A stretch of DNA of 64,000 nucleotides from JANMES01 sp038329865. GTDB lineage: Bacteria; Planctomycetota; Phycisphaerae; Tepidisphaerales; Tepidisphaeraceae. Shown here one piece after another: positions 8,106 through 17,211 of the stretch. Under the pieces are notes generated by a model. That model was not told where the DNA came from and did no database searches. It saw nothing but the letters and a program-made list of their open reading frames with translations. The stretch spans positions 124,001-188,000 of the forward strand of contig JBBQNK010000001.1 of assembly GCA_038329865.1 (NCBI GenBank), written 5' to 3'. The first letter of the stretch is position 1, and each line of letters begins with the position of its first letter. The position numbers and the translations under genes are program-made.

Positions 8106-9448
8106 ACGACACCCCTCCAACACCACCGGATCACATGATCACCGATCAATCGCAGCACGATTCCAACGCTCAGCAGCACTCCCACGCGCAGCACGACGAG
8201 ACGATCCCGAAGGATCTTCCCAAGGTCGGTACAGGGAAGGTAATTCTCGCGACGGCGATCTTCGTCGCGCTGCTGATAGCGATGTTTCTGATCGGCTACA
8301 TCCCCAGCCGGCGCGCCGAGGCGAAACTGAACGAAGAAGCCCGCGCCGCCGTCGATTCCAAGCCGATCGTCAATGTCGTCCGCCCGAAAAAGCAGGACGC
8401 TGGCAGCACGCTGGTCCTCCCCGGCGACGTGCAGGCGATGCAGTCGACTTCCATCTTCCCCCGCGCCAACGGCTATCTGAAAACCCTGTCGGCTGACATC
8501 GGCGACTCCGTGAAGGAAGGTCAAACGCTGGCCGAAATCGCAACGCCTGAAGTCGATGCCCAACTCCTGCAATCCCGAGCCGCGGTTCAACAGCAACAGG
8601 CGAACATCGGCAAAGCGCAGAACGATTTCGACCTGGCCAAGACCACGCTCGAGCGCTACCAGAATTTCGCCAAATCCGGCGGCGTGACGCAGCAGCAGAT
8701 TGACGAAAAAGAGAGCAACTACACCGAAGCCAAGAGCAATCTCGAAGGCGCCAAGGCGTCGCTCGCGTCGGCCACAGCAAATGTCACGCAGCTTGAAGCG
8801 ACGCAGAGCTTCCAGAAAGTAGTCGCCCCGTTCGCGGGGAAGATCACCGCCCGAAATTTTGACGTCGGAGCGCTGCTCTCTTCCAACGGCAACAAGGAAA
8901 TGTTCCACATCGCGCAGACCGACACGCTGCGCGTCTTCGTCAACGTGCCGCAGACGTACGCCACGCTGGTGAAGATCGGCCAGGAAGCTTCGCTGCTCGT
9001 TAGCAATTACCCCGGCAAGCCGTTTGTCGGGCATGTCACGCGTTCATCCGCGGCGCTAGATCCGGTGACGCGCACGATCAAGTTCCAAGTCGATTTCCCG
9101 AACGAAGACGGGCGGCTTTACGCGGGCATGTACGCGCAGATCAAGTTCGAGCTCCGACCGCCCAACCCGCCGGTGACCGTGCCGACCAGCGCGCTGGTCT
9201 ACAACGCAAAGGGCCTGAGGCTGGCGCTGATCAGCGACGGTAAGGTGCACTACCAGACGATTGAAGTCGGCCGCGATTTCGGAACCGAAGTTGAAGTCTC
9301 CAAAGGACTGGACGGCGACGAACTGATCGTGACCAACCCCGGCGAGCGACTGATTGAAGGCGTCGCAGTGAGATTCTCCGACGCCTCCAAGCCCGCGCTG
9401 GCCGAGCACCCGACGACCAAGCCCGCAGTCGTGGAAGCGACGCGGTAA
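8102..9448 (+). CDS. RND efflux periplasmic adaptor subunit (membrane fusion protein)
   Basis: A 448-aa adaptor linking the pump to the outer-membrane channel. After a His-rich cytoplasmic head comes one N-terminal membrane anchor (ILATAIFVALLIAMFLIGYI). Next is the first half of a lipoyl-like domain, a long coiled-coil hairpin rich in Gln/Ala (AAVQQQQANIGKAQNDF and following), the second lipoyl half (FAGKITARNFDVGALL), and beta-barrel and membrane-proximal domains. The start overlaps the pump stop (ATGA), so the two are translationally coupled. The 25-residue His/Gln/Asp-rich N-terminus is unusual and could bind metal; that is speculation. Confidence 0.93.
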   Translation: MNDTPPTPPDHMITDQSQHDSNAQQHSHAQHDETIPKDLPKVGTGKVILATAIFVALLIAMFLIGYIPSRRAEAKLNEEARAAVDSKPIVNVVRPKKQDAGSTLVLPGDVQAMQSTSIFPRANGYLKTLSADIGDSVKEGQTLAEIATPEVDAQLLQSRAAVQQQQANIGKAQNDFDLAKTTLERYQNFAKSGGVTQQQIDEKESNYTEAKSNLEGAKASLASATANVTQLEATQSFQKVVAPFAGKITARNFDVGALLSSNGNKEMFHIAQTDTLRVFVNVPQTYATLVKIGQEASLLVSNYPGKPFVGHVTRSSAALDPVTRTIKFQVDFPNEDGRLYAGMYAQIKFELRPPNPPVTVPTSALVYNAKGLRLALISDGKVHYQTIEVGRDFGTEVEVSKGLDGDELIVTNPGERLIEGVAVRFSDASKPALAEHPTTKPAVVEATR

Positions 9449-9456
9449 TTGCATCA

Positions 9457-9518
9457 GTGGCATGGGCGGCCCGCCCATGGTTTGTATGCATAAGACACGG
9501 GCGGGCCGCCCGTGCCAC
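9457..9518. repeat. Long palindrome (family G, copy 1)
   Basis: Arms at 9457-9479 and 9496-9518 (core GGGCGGCCCGCCC against GGGCGGGCCGCCC) pair with about two mismatches over 22 nt. It lies between the adaptor and outer-membrane protein genes, inside the efflux operon. A related palindrome is at 53507-53578, with the shared right end GCCGCCC-TGCCACG. Confidence 0.8.
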
Positions 9519-9600
9519 GAGAAGGTCGCTTGCGTCCGAATCGCTCGACCATGACGCGCCGGTGAAAAATCGCCGGCTTTACGACGAACGGTTATCTCTC

Positions 9601-11103
9601 ATGCAACGACGACTTCACTTTCCGCTTTTTTCGCCTGGCCGGTTTGGCAGAGTGCTCGCCATCGTGCTCGGCGCGCTCTTCCTCGCCGGCTGCGGGGTCG
9701 ATCAGGAGAAGGAAGTCGCTCAATACCGTTCCGTGCTCGATGCCCATGTCCCGCCCGCGCCGGCCACGCAGCCGGGCGAGCCGCTCACGCTCGACCGCGC
9801 CCTCCGCGAAGCCAACCAGGCCAGCGAAGAGCTCGGCATTCGCGGCGAAGATTATCTGCAGGGACTGATCCTCAAGAACCGCGCCACGGCCGCTTTCCTG
9901 CCGACCGTCGCGTTTCGGCCGACTTACACCGTCGAAGACCGCTACACCAACACGCCCGGGCGGACCAACACGCTCACCACCACCGGCGGCGATACCGCCA
10001 CCATCCGCGGCAGCTCCGCCAGCGTGACCACCGTCGGCACCGGCTACCGCTCGCTCGGCAGCAACGCGCTGCAGTCGTTTCAGGCGCCGGTCGTCGGGCA
10101 GATCAACCTCTTCCACGGCTTCGGCGACGCGGCGAACCTGCGCGTGGCCGACGCGACGATCGAACAGCGCAAGCAGCTTTTGCTCGACGCGCAATCGACG
10201 GTGCTGATCAACGTGGCGCAGGTGTATTACCAGGTGCTGCGATCGGAGCAGACGCGCGACGTGCTCCGCAACTCCATCATGCTGCAGCAGGCCCGCGTGG
10301 ATGATGAATCACAGAAGTTGAAGAACGGCCTGTCGACGAATCTCGCGCTCGCGCAGGTGCAGGCGCAGCTCGATTCGACGCGCGCGGCCCTGGCGCAAGT
10401 GGACGGCGACGTCATTAACGGCCGCACGACACTCGGATTCCTCATCGGTCGGCCGGTTGAATCGACGACGCTGATCAGCGACACGATCGTGCCGAACGTT
10501 AGGCCGGCGAAGGAGGAGTTCGAGCGGCTGGCGCAGGAAGGCCGGCGCGATCTGCTCGCCGCCCGCGCGCAGGTCGTCGCCGCGCGGGCCGCGGTGGATG
10601 TCGCCGTCGCGCAGTATTACCCGTCGGTGAATCTGAACGTCGAAGGATTTCTCTATCGCGAATATTACTCCGACGCGAGCAAGTGGAACGCGGTGCTGTC
10701 GGCCAACGTGCCGATCTTCTCCGCCGGCGTCATTCGGGCGGACGTTCGCAACGCGTGGTCGCGATTGCGGCAGGCGGCGCTGGTCGAATCCGAAACCCGC
10801 CGCAGCGCGATCCGTGACGTGCAGACCGCCTACCAGAACGTCCTGACCGCCGAGCGGCGAATCACCGAACTGCAAGGCGAACTGACGGCCGCCAATGACG
10901 CCCTCAAGCAGGCCCAGGCGGCGCTGGCGAATAACCTCGGCATCGTCCTGGACGTGCTGACAGCCCAGGACCAGCAACTCAACTCGCAACTCCAACTGAC
11001 CAGCGCCGAGTTCGACCGATCGGTTTTCTATCTGGACCTCGTCCGCTCCACGGGCCGAATCCCGCTCAACCTGCCCAAGCAACCGCCGCCTGCTATACAT
11101 TAA
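9601..11103 (+). CDS. TolC-family outer-membrane efflux lipoprotein
   Basis: A 500-aa outer-membrane channel partner of the RND pump. I chose ATG 9601 because it gives a lipoprotein signal peptide ending in the lipobox LAGC; upstream open frame only covers the palindrome at 9457-9518. The body has the duplicated OEP domain with long amphipathic helices (AQVQAQLDSTRAALAQVDGD; VQTAYQNVLTAERRITELQG). A short insert near residues 120-150 is rich in Thr/Gly. It is the last gene of the efflux operon. Confidence 0.92.
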   Translation: MQRRLHFPLFSPGRFGRVLAIVLGALFLAGCGVDQEKEVAQYRSVLDAHVPPAPATQPGEPLTLDRALREANQASEELGIRGEDYLQGLILKNRATAAFLPTVAFRPTYTVEDRYTNTPGRTNTLTTTGGDTATIRGSSASVTTVGTGYRSLGSNALQSFQAPVVGQINLFHGFGDAANLRVADATIEQRKQLLLDAQSTVLINVAQVYYQVLRSEQTRDVLRNSIMLQQARVDDESQKLKNGLSTNLALAQVQAQLDSTRAALAQVDGDVINGRTTLGFLIGRPVESTTLISDTIVPNVRPAKEEFERLAQEGRRDLLAARAQVVAARAAVDVAVAQYYPSVNLNVEGFLYREYYSDASKWNAVLSANVPIFSAGVIRADVRNAWSRLRQAALVESETRRSAIRDVQTAYQNVLTAERRITELQGELTAANDALKQAQAALANNLGIVLDVLTAQDQQLNSQLQLTSAEFDRSVFYLDLVRSTGRIPLNLPKQPPPAIH

Positions 11104-11113
11104 AGTAAGAGAT

Positions 11114-11245
11114 ATGAACGCAGAGACACGGAGATAGGGAGAAAACGCAGAGAAGTAACTGAATGGCTCTTTCTGTGCTTTCTTCCTATCTCCGCGCCTC
11201 CACGTTCATACTTTCTTCTCTGTGCCTCTGTGTCTCTGTGTTCAT
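11114..11245. repeat. Long palindrome (family E, copy 1; CTCTGTGTCTCTGTG type)
   Basis: A 132-nt region whose ends are inverted copies (ATGAACGCAGAGACACGGAG against CTGTGTCTCTGTGTTCAT), with an inner repeat CTATCTCCGCG against CGGAGATAG. It follows the efflux operon. A related element is at 40327-40410 between gltB and gltD. Confidence 0.8.
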
Positions 11246-11396
11246 TCCCTCCCCCATCCGCGCCGTTTCTCATTGAGATTGCTACACTTGTCGATTCTTT
11301 CCCGAATCAAAAAGATTTTCGGGAAGAAACTCGCCGCGTCGCGCAACTATAGGTGGAACGGTTCGACCTGATTGCGGCGGCCGAGGATTACACGGA

Positions 11397-11945
11397 GTGC
11401 CGCGCGTGCAGGCCAGACCGGACGCCAGCGATATCGAGTTGCTGCAGAAATCCGCCGCCGGCGACGGGGCGGCGTTTCATCAGCTTGTCGATCGCCATGC
11501 GGATCGACTTTACGCACTGGCGATGTCGCTCATCGGCCAATCCGCCGACGCGGAAGACGTGCTGCAGGAAACCTTCGCCGGGGCGTACCGAGGCTTGCGG
11601 AAATTCGAAGCCCGCTCGTCGGTCAAAACCTGGCTGACGCGGATTCTGATCCTGCAGGTCGCCAAATGGCGGCGCGATCGGAAAGGAAAGAGTTCCGACC
11701 CGATCGAATCCGCTTCGCCGACAGTGGCCGGCGGCGAATCAGCGGTCGATCAGCGAATCGACCTGCAGGCCGCGCTGAAAACTCTCTCGCCGGAGCACCA
11801 GGAAGTGCTGGCGTTGCGTGAGTTCGACCAGCTGAGCTACGAAGAAATCGCCGCCGTGCTGGACGTGCCGCGCGGGACGGTGGAATCGAGACTGCACCGG
11901 GCGCGAGCGGAGTTGAGGCTGAAATTGAAGGCGTATGGGAGTTAG
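11397..11945 (+). CDS. ECF-type RNA polymerase sigma factor
   Basis: A 182-aa sigma-70-family factor of the extracytoplasmic-function type. Region 2 is about residues 25-95 (ADAEDVLQETFAGAYRGL, then SSVKTWLTRILI). Region 4 is about residues 125-178, with the recognition helix LSYEEIAAVLDVPRGTVESR. Region 3 is absent, as usual for ECF factors. GTG at 11397 is the start; a second GTG at 11406 has a better-placed GGAG. It directly precedes an anti-sigma gene and a Spy-like periplasmic protein, a layout typical of envelope-stress or metal-stress control. Confidence 0.92.
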   Translation: MPRVQARPDASDIELLQKSAAGDGAAFHQLVDRHADRLYALAMSLIGQSADAEDVLQETFAGAYRGLRKFEARSSVKTWLTRILILQVAKWRRDRKGKSSDPIESASPTVAGGESAVDQRIDLQAALKTLSPEHQEVLALREFDQLSYEEIAAVLDVPRGTVESRLHRARAELRLKLKAYGS

Positions 11946-12023
11946 GCGTTCGGCGTTAGGCGTTCGATGTTTAATTCGGGTTGAAAACGAACACCTAACG
12001 CCTAACGCCCAACGCCCAACGCC
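11940..12023. repeat. Long palindrome (family I) overlapping a stop codon
   Basis: Tandem GCGTTAGGCG units on the left (11940-11970) are inverted on the right (11988-12023, CCTAACGCC repeated). The TAG stop of the sigma factor (11943-11945) is inside the left arm, so the element forms the boundary between sigma and anti-sigma genes. Confidence 0.8.
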
Positions 12024-12057
12024 AAATGAATACAATTGTCGCGAACCGACTGTAAAC

Positions 12058-12504
12058 ATGACCTGCGAGTACGAATCCCAACTTCACGCGTACCACGACG
12101 ACGAGCTCGATGCCTCATCGCGTGCGGCGTTTGAAAATCACCTCGGGCGCTGCGCCGCCTGTGCCGCGTCTCTCGCGGAATTGCAGAACATCTCCGCCCT
12201 TTTCGCCGCTACCCCGCGGGAGCATTTGTCGCAGATCGCCAAGCATCGCCTGAGCAACCAGATCGACGCCTCCATGGAGCGCGGCCTCGTCCGCTTCGCC
12301 TGGTCGCTCAGCGGAGTCGCAGCGGCAGTGCTGCTCTGCGGGTCGTTCTGGCTCTCGCAGGTTAAGTCGCGAGAAGTCACGCACGTCGCGCCGCCCTGGG
12401 TTGAGGCGGTCGTTTCATCGCACAACCTGAGCGACAGCGCCGCGACGCCCGCGGCCCAGTGGTATCTCGCGGACGCGTCCAGCAGAAACGAAGACGTCCC
12501 ATAA
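12058..12504 (+). CDS. Anti-sigma factor with zinc-finger (ZAS) domain
   Basis: A 148-aa membrane-bound anti-sigma factor. The cytoplasmic part carries the ZAS motif His28-x3-Cys32-x2-Cys35 (HLGRCAAC) with an upstream Cys3, all expected zinc ligands. One membrane helix at about residues 80-103 (LSGVAAAVLLCGSFWLSQV) is followed by a short outer domain. ATG 12058 gives this standard architecture; earlier in-frame sequence only covers the palindrome. It should hold the ECF factor encoded just upstream until an envelope signal is sensed. Confidence 0.87.
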   Translation: MTCEYESQLHAYHDDELDASSRAAFENHLGRCAACAASLAELQNISALFAATPREHLSQIAKHRLSNQIDASMERGLVRFAWSLSGVAAAVLLCGSFWLSQVKSREVTHVAPPWVEAVVSSHNLSDSAATPAAQWYLADASSRNEDVP

Positions 12505-12545
12505 AACCCGGGCTAGCCACTTATGTGGCTGGCAACAAAGTCAAA

Positions 12546-13187
12546 ATGGTCAGCCGACTCAAATTCCTCCTCGTCCCCACCGCCGCCCTCGTGCTCGGCG
12601 CGGGCTTGGTCATCGGGCGGATTTCCGCCAAGCTCCCCGCCACCACGCAACCCGCTACGCAACCGGCCGGGTGGTTTGACGAGCAGCTCAATCTCACCGC
12701 CGACCAGCGAAAGCAGATGGAAACCATCTGGGGCGAGGTCCACCAGAACATGGGCACGAGTTTTGAAGGCCGATTCGCGCTCGATAAAGAGCGCGACCAG
12801 GCCGTCCGCGATTTGCTCACCGAAGAACAGCAAAAATCGTACGACGCGATTTACGACTCGTACCGGGCCAAGAAGGCAGACCTCGACAAACAGCGCGAAA
12901 AACTTTTCGCCGACGCGAACGCGCGCAGTCGCGCGATGCTCACGCCCGACCAGCAAAAGCGATGGGACGCGCTAAGCCAGGAACACCGCGGCGGCCCGGG
13001 CGGGCGATCGCGCGGCGGACGACCGCCGGGCAGCCAGCCGTCGTCCAGGCCCACCTCGCGACCGTTCGGCGACCACGGTGGACCGGGCGGACCCGGCGGG
13101 CCGATCGGTCTTGAGCGCGGCGGGCCGGATCGCGGCGCACCCAACGGCGGATTCGCCAACCTTCACCCGGAAAATGATCGTCACTAA
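12546..13187 (+). CDS. Spy/CpxP-like periplasmic protein (LTxxQ motifs), possible metal or stress sensor
   Basis: A 213-aa protein with an N-terminal signal or anchor (FLLVPTAALVLGAGLVIG), a TTQPATQP spacer and then a helical domain with two LTxxQ-type motifs: LTADQRKQMETIW and LTPDQQKRWDAL. Such domains occur in Spy/CpxP chaperones and in CnrX-type metal sensors coupled to ECF systems. The C-terminal third is low-complexity Gly/Pro/Arg/Asp (GGPGGPGGPIG). Position after sigma and anti-sigma genes makes a third, sensing component likely, but no ligand residues are obvious. Confidence 0.72.
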   Translation: MVSRLKFLLVPTAALVLGAGLVIGRISAKLPATTQPATQPAGWFDEQLNLTADQRKQMETIWGEVHQNMGTSFEGRFALDKERDQAVRDLLTEEQQKSYDAIYDSYRAKKADLDKQREKLFADANARSRAMLTPDQQKRWDALSQEHRGGPGGRSRGGRPPGSQPSSRPTSRPFGDHGGPGGPGGPIGLERGGPDRGAPNGGFANLHPENDRH

Positions 13188-13241
13188 CTCGTTCACATTC
13201 ACGTTTCACACTTTTCAATCTCTCTCGAAAGGAGACAGAAG

Positions 13242-13877
13242 ATGAGCAGGACAAAGAAAATCAGTGGAATCGCAACCCTCGTGTTGCTCGGCCTGTTGAC
13301 CCTCCCGACCTATGCCCAGAACCAGCCCGGCGCGGGCGGCGGCGGTGGCGCGGCGGCGGGTGGTAACGGCGGCGACAACGGCGGTGGTCGCGGCGGACAA
13401 GGTGGTCGTGGCGGATTCGACCCGGCCCAGATGCGCCAACGCATGATGGACCGTCTCAAAGACCAACTCGGCGCCACCGACGAAGAATTCAAGGCCCTCG
13501 AGCCCCAAATCGAAAAAGTCACCACGCTCCAGCGCGACGCGATGATGAGCCGCATGGGCGGCATGTTCGGCGGCGGCAACCGCGGTAATCGCGGCGGCGG
13601 CAACAACGGTGGAAACACCGGCGGACCTGCCGGCGGCGCAGCTGGCGCTCCGGCAACGGCGACCGAGGCATCGGCCGTCGCAACCAAGAGCAAGGAACTC
13701 CAGACGCTCCTGGACAACAAGGACGCCAAGCCTGAAGAAATCAAGGCCAAGCTCGACGAGCTTCGCGCCGCCAAGTCCAAGGCCAAGGAAGAGCTGACCA
13801 AGGCGCAGTCCGCGCTGCGTGAGCTGCTCTCGCAACGGCAGGAAGCCGTGCTGGTCGAATCCGGCATCCTGGAGTAA
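13242..13877 (+). CDS. Secreted glycine-rich protein with helical domains, function unknown
   Basis: A 211-aa protein with a clear signal peptide (ATLVLLGLLTLPTYAQ) and a strong ribosome-binding site (AAAGGAGACAGAAG before ATG). A Gly-rich stretch (about residues 30-58) precedes a helical segment (FDPAQMRQRMMDRLKDQLGA). A second Gly/Asn-rich stretch (about 103-130) is followed by a long charged, probably coiled-coil C-terminus (SKELQTLLDNKDAKPEEIKA). The DPAQMRQRMMD and GATDEEFKAL blocks recall Spy-like helices, so it may be a companion of the preceding protein. I do not recognise a named family. Confidence 0.75.
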   Translation: MSRTKKISGIATLVLLGLLTLPTYAQNQPGAGGGGGAAAGGNGGDNGGGRGGQGGRGGFDPAQMRQRMMDRLKDQLGATDEEFKALEPQIEKVTTLQRDAMMSRMGGMFGGGNRGNRGGGNNGGNTGGPAGGAAGAPATATEASAVATKSKELQTLLDNKDAKPEEIKAKLDELRAAKSKAKEELTKAQSALRELLSQRQEAVLVESGILE

Positions 13878-13904
13878 TTGCCGCACGACGTACCGACAAC
13901 GACA

Positions 13905-13934
13905 GTGGGCTGGTCGCGAAAGCGGCCGGCCCGC
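13905..13934 (+). terminator. Possible transcription terminator or RNA hairpin with GAAA tetraloop
   Basis: Arms 13905-13917 and 13922-13934 form 13 consecutive pairs in RNA (three of them G-U), closing a GAAA loop, followed by TTTA. It sits 28 nt after the glycine-rich gene. The U-run is short, so termination is uncertain. Confidence 0.4.
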
Positions 13935-13955
13935 TTTAGACATTTGAACGAATTT

Positions 13956-14006
13956 CACGCCGGTCGCCGTGCGGCCGGATAATCCGGTTGCACCGCAACC
14001 GGCGTG
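13956..14006. repeat. Long palindrome (family A, copy 1)
   Basis: A nearly continuous 51-nt palindrome: it begins CACGCCGGTCGCCGTGCGG, ends GCACCGCAACCGGCGTG, and is centred on CCGGATAATCCGG. Close relatives are at 61866-61921 and 63106-63161. It lies just before gspE. Confidence 0.88.
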
Positions 14007-14039
14007 ACACTCGAGCGTAACTAGAAGACCGGATCAACC

Positions 14040-15764
14040 GTGAATGACATCGTCCAAATCCTAGCCGAGGAAGGCCTGCTCGATCCCGAGTCGGCCCAGC
14101 AGGTTCGCGACGCACTGGCGGCGGGCAAATCCACCGACGAAGCGCTGCGCACGCCCAAATCCGTTTCCGAAGAAAAGATCCTGCGATTCCTGGCGACATA
14201 CCTCGATTTGCCGTTCGTCGATCTCGAAAAAGACTCCGCCAACCTCGTGCCGCCCAAGGAATTGCTCGGCAAATTCCCCGCCAGCATGCTGCTCGATCAC
14301 AAGCTCATGCCGCTCACTCAATCGCCGGAAGGCATCACGATCGTGACCGCCAACGCGTTCAATCAGGGCGGGATCGATGAGCTGCGCCTCGCCACCGGAC
14401 TCGAGCTGCTCCCGGCCCTGGCGATTTCCACCGAGATCGACCGCTTCACGAAAAAATACCTCGGCGTAGGTGCTGATACGCTGCAGGAAATGGGGATGGA
14501 TGACGACGTCACCGTCATCGACGATTACAATGAAGACGACCTCGACCTCGGCGCCGCCGCCCAGGACGCGAGCATCATCAAGTTCGTTAACCAGGTGCTG
14601 GCCGAGGCGCTGGAGAGCCGGGCGACGGACGTTCACGTCGAGCCGTTCGAAGATCAACTCCGCGTGCGGTATCGCATCGACGGCGTGCTGGTGGAAGCGA
14701 ACATCCCGCCGCAGGTGCGTAAATTCCACGCGGCCATCGTGTCGCGTTTGAAAATTCTGGCGCATCTGGACATCGCCGAGAAGCGCCTGCCGCAGGACGG
14801 CCGCATTCGACTGCGCGTCGCCGGCCGCGAGATCGATCTGCGCGTCAGCGTCATCCCGATGATCCACGGCGAAGCCGTCGTGCTGCGAATCCTCGACCGC
14901 GGCGACACGGTGCTGGGCATGGAACACCTCGGCATGGCGCAGCGCGACCAGAACGCGTGGGAAAAAGTGCTGCAATTGCCGCACGGCATCGTGCTGGTGA
15001 CCGGGCCGACGGGGTCGGGCAAAACCACTTCACTTTACGCGGCGCTCTCCAAGATCAACAACCCGGATCTGAAAATCGTGACGATCGAAGACCCGGTGGA
15101 ATACCAGATGCGCGGGATCAACCAGATCCAGGTGAACACCAAATCCGGCCTGACATTCGCGGCCGGCCTTCGCGCGATTCTGCGACACGACCCGGACGTG
15201 GTGCTGATCGGCGAAATCCGCGACCGCGAGACGGCCGAGATCGCCGTGCAGGCCTCGCTCACCGGCCACCTGGTTTTCAGCACGCTGCACACCAACGACG
15301 CGCCGGGAGCGGCCACGCGATTGATCGACATGGGGATCGAGCCGTACCTGGTTTCGTCATCGCTCGAACTCGTCGCCGCGCAGCGGCTCGTGCGATTGAT
15401 CTGCCCCAAGTGCAAAGAGCAAACCCCACCTGAAGAAGTCGCCAAGTTGCGGCTGGAATTCGGCGAGGAAGTCCCCGACGAAATCTACCGCGGCAAAGGC
15501 TGCCGCAACTGCCAGGGCACGGGCTACCGCGGCCGGCAGGGATTGTTCGAGCTCATGCCGATCACCGACGACATTCGCGCCCTCATCATCGAGCGCACGA
15601 GCAGCCGGATCATCCGCAGGGTGGCCGTCCAGCAAGGCATGAGCAGCCTGCGAGAAGACGGCTGGCGTTTGATCCGTGAAGGCAAAACAACGCCGGAAGA
15701 AGTGTTGCGAATGACCAAGGACGAAGACGTCGCCGTTGGAGCGGCGGAGTTGAGTGCGACGTAG
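14040..15764 (+). CDS. gspE: Type II secretion ATPase GspE
   Basis: A 574-aa hexameric ATPase that powers pseudopilus assembly at the inner membrane. The N-terminal GspE/PilB N-domain (about 1-150) is followed by the ATPase core. Walker A is GPTGSGKTT (322-330), the Asp box is IEDPVEYQ (349-356), Walker B is around VVLIGEIRDRET (387-398), and the His box is GHLVFSTLHTND (409-420). The zinc-binding Cys set is Cys455-x2-Cys458 and Cys488-x2-Cys491. It starts with GTG and is the first gene of the T2SS operon. PilB of type IV pili is the alternative, but the following gspG-K set favours T2SS. Confidence 0.93.
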   Translation: MNDIVQILAEEGLLDPESAQQVRDALAAGKSTDEALRTPKSVSEEKILRFLATYLDLPFVDLEKDSANLVPPKELLGKFPASMLLDHKLMPLTQSPEGITIVTANAFNQGGIDELRLATGLELLPALAISTEIDRFTKKYLGVGADTLQEMGMDDDVTVIDDYNEDDLDLGAAAQDASIIKFVNQVLAEALESRATDVHVEPFEDQLRVRYRIDGVLVEANIPPQVRKFHAAIVSRLKILAHLDIAEKRLPQDGRIRLRVAGREIDLRVSVIPMIHGEAVVLRILDRGDTVLGMEHLGMAQRDQNAWEKVLQLPHGIVLVTGPTGSGKTTSLYAALSKINNPDLKIVTIEDPVEYQMRGINQIQVNTKSGLTFAAGLRAILRHDPDVVLIGEIRDRETAEIAVQASLTGHLVFSTLHTNDAPGAATRLIDMGIEPYLVSSSLELVAAQRLVRLICPKCKEQTPPEEVAKLRLEFGEEVPDEIYRGKGCRNCQGTGYRGRQGLFELMPITDDIRALIIERTSSRIIRRVAVQQGMSSLREDGWRLIREGKTTPEEVLRMTKDEDVAVGAAELSAT

Positions 15765-15883
15765 CATGGGCAACTTGCACATGCATGCGCGTACACACGC
15801 ATGAGGAGTCGTAATCGACACATGAGGCAATCGCGGAGCGACTCGGATCTCTTGCAGAGTAAAGATCGCTTCGCTCTTGCTGT

Positions 15884-15941
15884 ATCGGTCGTGTACGACC
15901 GATCGTCACGGAGTACCGCGACCATGGGCTGGTAGCCCATG
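15884..15941. repeat. Two short hairpins between gspE and gspF
   Basis: ATCGGTCGT/ACGACCGAT (15884-15903, 2-nt loop) and CATGGGCT/AGCCCATG (15923-15941, 3-nt loop) lie in the 203-nt space before gspF. This spacer is the only wide one near the start of the operon. Confidence 0.6.
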
Positions 15942-15967
15942 CTACGTGAAGAAAAAGAAAGAGAAGA

Positions 15968-17203
15968 ATGTCTGTTTTCGCTTACACCGCGCTCAGTAAA
16001 GACGGCCGCCGCACCAGCGGTACGCTGGCGGCGGACTCGCGCGCGGCGGCGATTTCGCAGATGAGCCGGCAGGGGCTGCACCCGGTGCAGATCAACGAAG
16101 CCAAGGACGTCGCCGCCGCCAAGGCGGTCGTCAGGAATAAGCAAGGCGCCTCGCCGATCGGCCGAGTGCCCGCCAAATCAATCGAAACCTTCACGCGCGA
16201 GCTTGCGAACCTGCTGGCGGGCGGCGTGCCGCTGAGCCGGGCGCTGTCGCTGCTCCGTCGAGAGTCATCGAACGCATCAGCCAAGCAGTTGTGGAGCGCG
16301 ATCCACGACGACGTCGTCGGCGGAACGTCGCTAGCGGACGCGCTGGCGAAATACTCGCGCAATTTCTCGACCGTCTACATCGCCATGATCCGCGCCGGTG
16401 AGGCCGGCGGATTCCTCGACGTCGTCCTCGCCCAGATCGCCGACTTCCGCACCCGCGAGGCCGATCTCAAGGGCAAAGTGAAGATGGCGATGGTCTACCC
16501 GATCATCCTGGCAGTGCTGGCCGTCTCGGTGCTGGTATTTTTGCTGACGTTTTTCATCCCACGATTCAGCGGCATCTTTGCGCAGTTCGGCGCGAACCTG
16601 CCGGCGCTGACGCGGTTCATCATTTTCGTCAGCCATCTCGTCGGTGGTTGGCCGGGCTTTGCGACGGTGGTGGCGATCGGGCTGGCGATCCTGCTGATCC
16701 GCGCCGCCGCCAAAACCGAAGGCGGCCGTCGGCGGATTGAAGTGACTCTGCTTACGGTTCCGATGCTCGGGCAGATCATCGCGCACTTCGCGTTGGTGCG
16801 GTTCGCCCGCATGCTCGGCACGCTGGTCGGCGCGGGCGTGCCGCTGATCGCGTCGCTCCGCGTTGCCCGCGAAGCAATCGGCAACCAGGTGCTGGCCGAT
16901 ACGGTGACTCATGCGATCGAACAAGTGCAGCGCGGGACCGCGCTGTCGAAAAGTCTTTCCAACAGCCCCAAGTTGTTCCCCGGCTCGGTCATTGAAATGA
17001 TCGCCGTAGCCGAAGAGACCGGCCGGCTCGATAAAGAACTGCTTCGCCTCGCGACTGCGTACGAAGCCGATCTGGACCGGCAGCTTCGCCTGCTGGTCGC
17101 CGTGGCCGAGCCGCTCATGCTGTTTCTGATGGCCGGCATTATCGGGACGGTCGTCGTGGGGATGTTGTTGCCCGTTTTCAACCTGCAGGAATTGTTTCAC
17201 TAA
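15968..17203 (+). CDS. gspF: Type II secretion inner-membrane platform protein GspF
   Basis: A 411-aa polytopic platform protein. It has the two GspF domains (about residues 75-195 and 275-398), each preceding a membrane region; the signatures FTRELANLLAGGVPLSRAL and FARMLGTLVGAGVPLIASL are clear. Membrane helices are at about 175-200, 220-245 and 375-400. The N-terminus (MSVFAYTALSKDGRR) is the usual GspF start. It couples the GspE motor to the pseudopilins. The stop is 8 nt before gspG. Confidence 0.94.
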   Translation: MSVFAYTALSKDGRRTSGTLAADSRAAAISQMSRQGLHPVQINEAKDVAAAKAVVRNKQGASPIGRVPAKSIETFTRELANLLAGGVPLSRALSLLRRESSNASAKQLWSAIHDDVVGGTSLADALAKYSRNFSTVYIAMIRAGEAGGFLDVVLAQIADFRTREADLKGKVKMAMVYPIILAVLAVSVLVFLLTFFIPRFSGIFAQFGANLPALTRFIIFVSHLVGGWPGFATVVAIGLAILLIRAAAKTEGGRRRIEVTLLTVPMLGQIIAHFALVRFARMLGTLVGAGVPLIASLRVAREAIGNQVLADTVTHAIEQVQRGTALSKSLSNSPKLFPGSVIEMIAVAEETGRLDKELLRLATAYEADLDRQLRLLVAVAEPLMLFLMAGIIGTVVVGMLLPVFNLQELFH

Positions 17204-17211
17204 GGAGCGTT

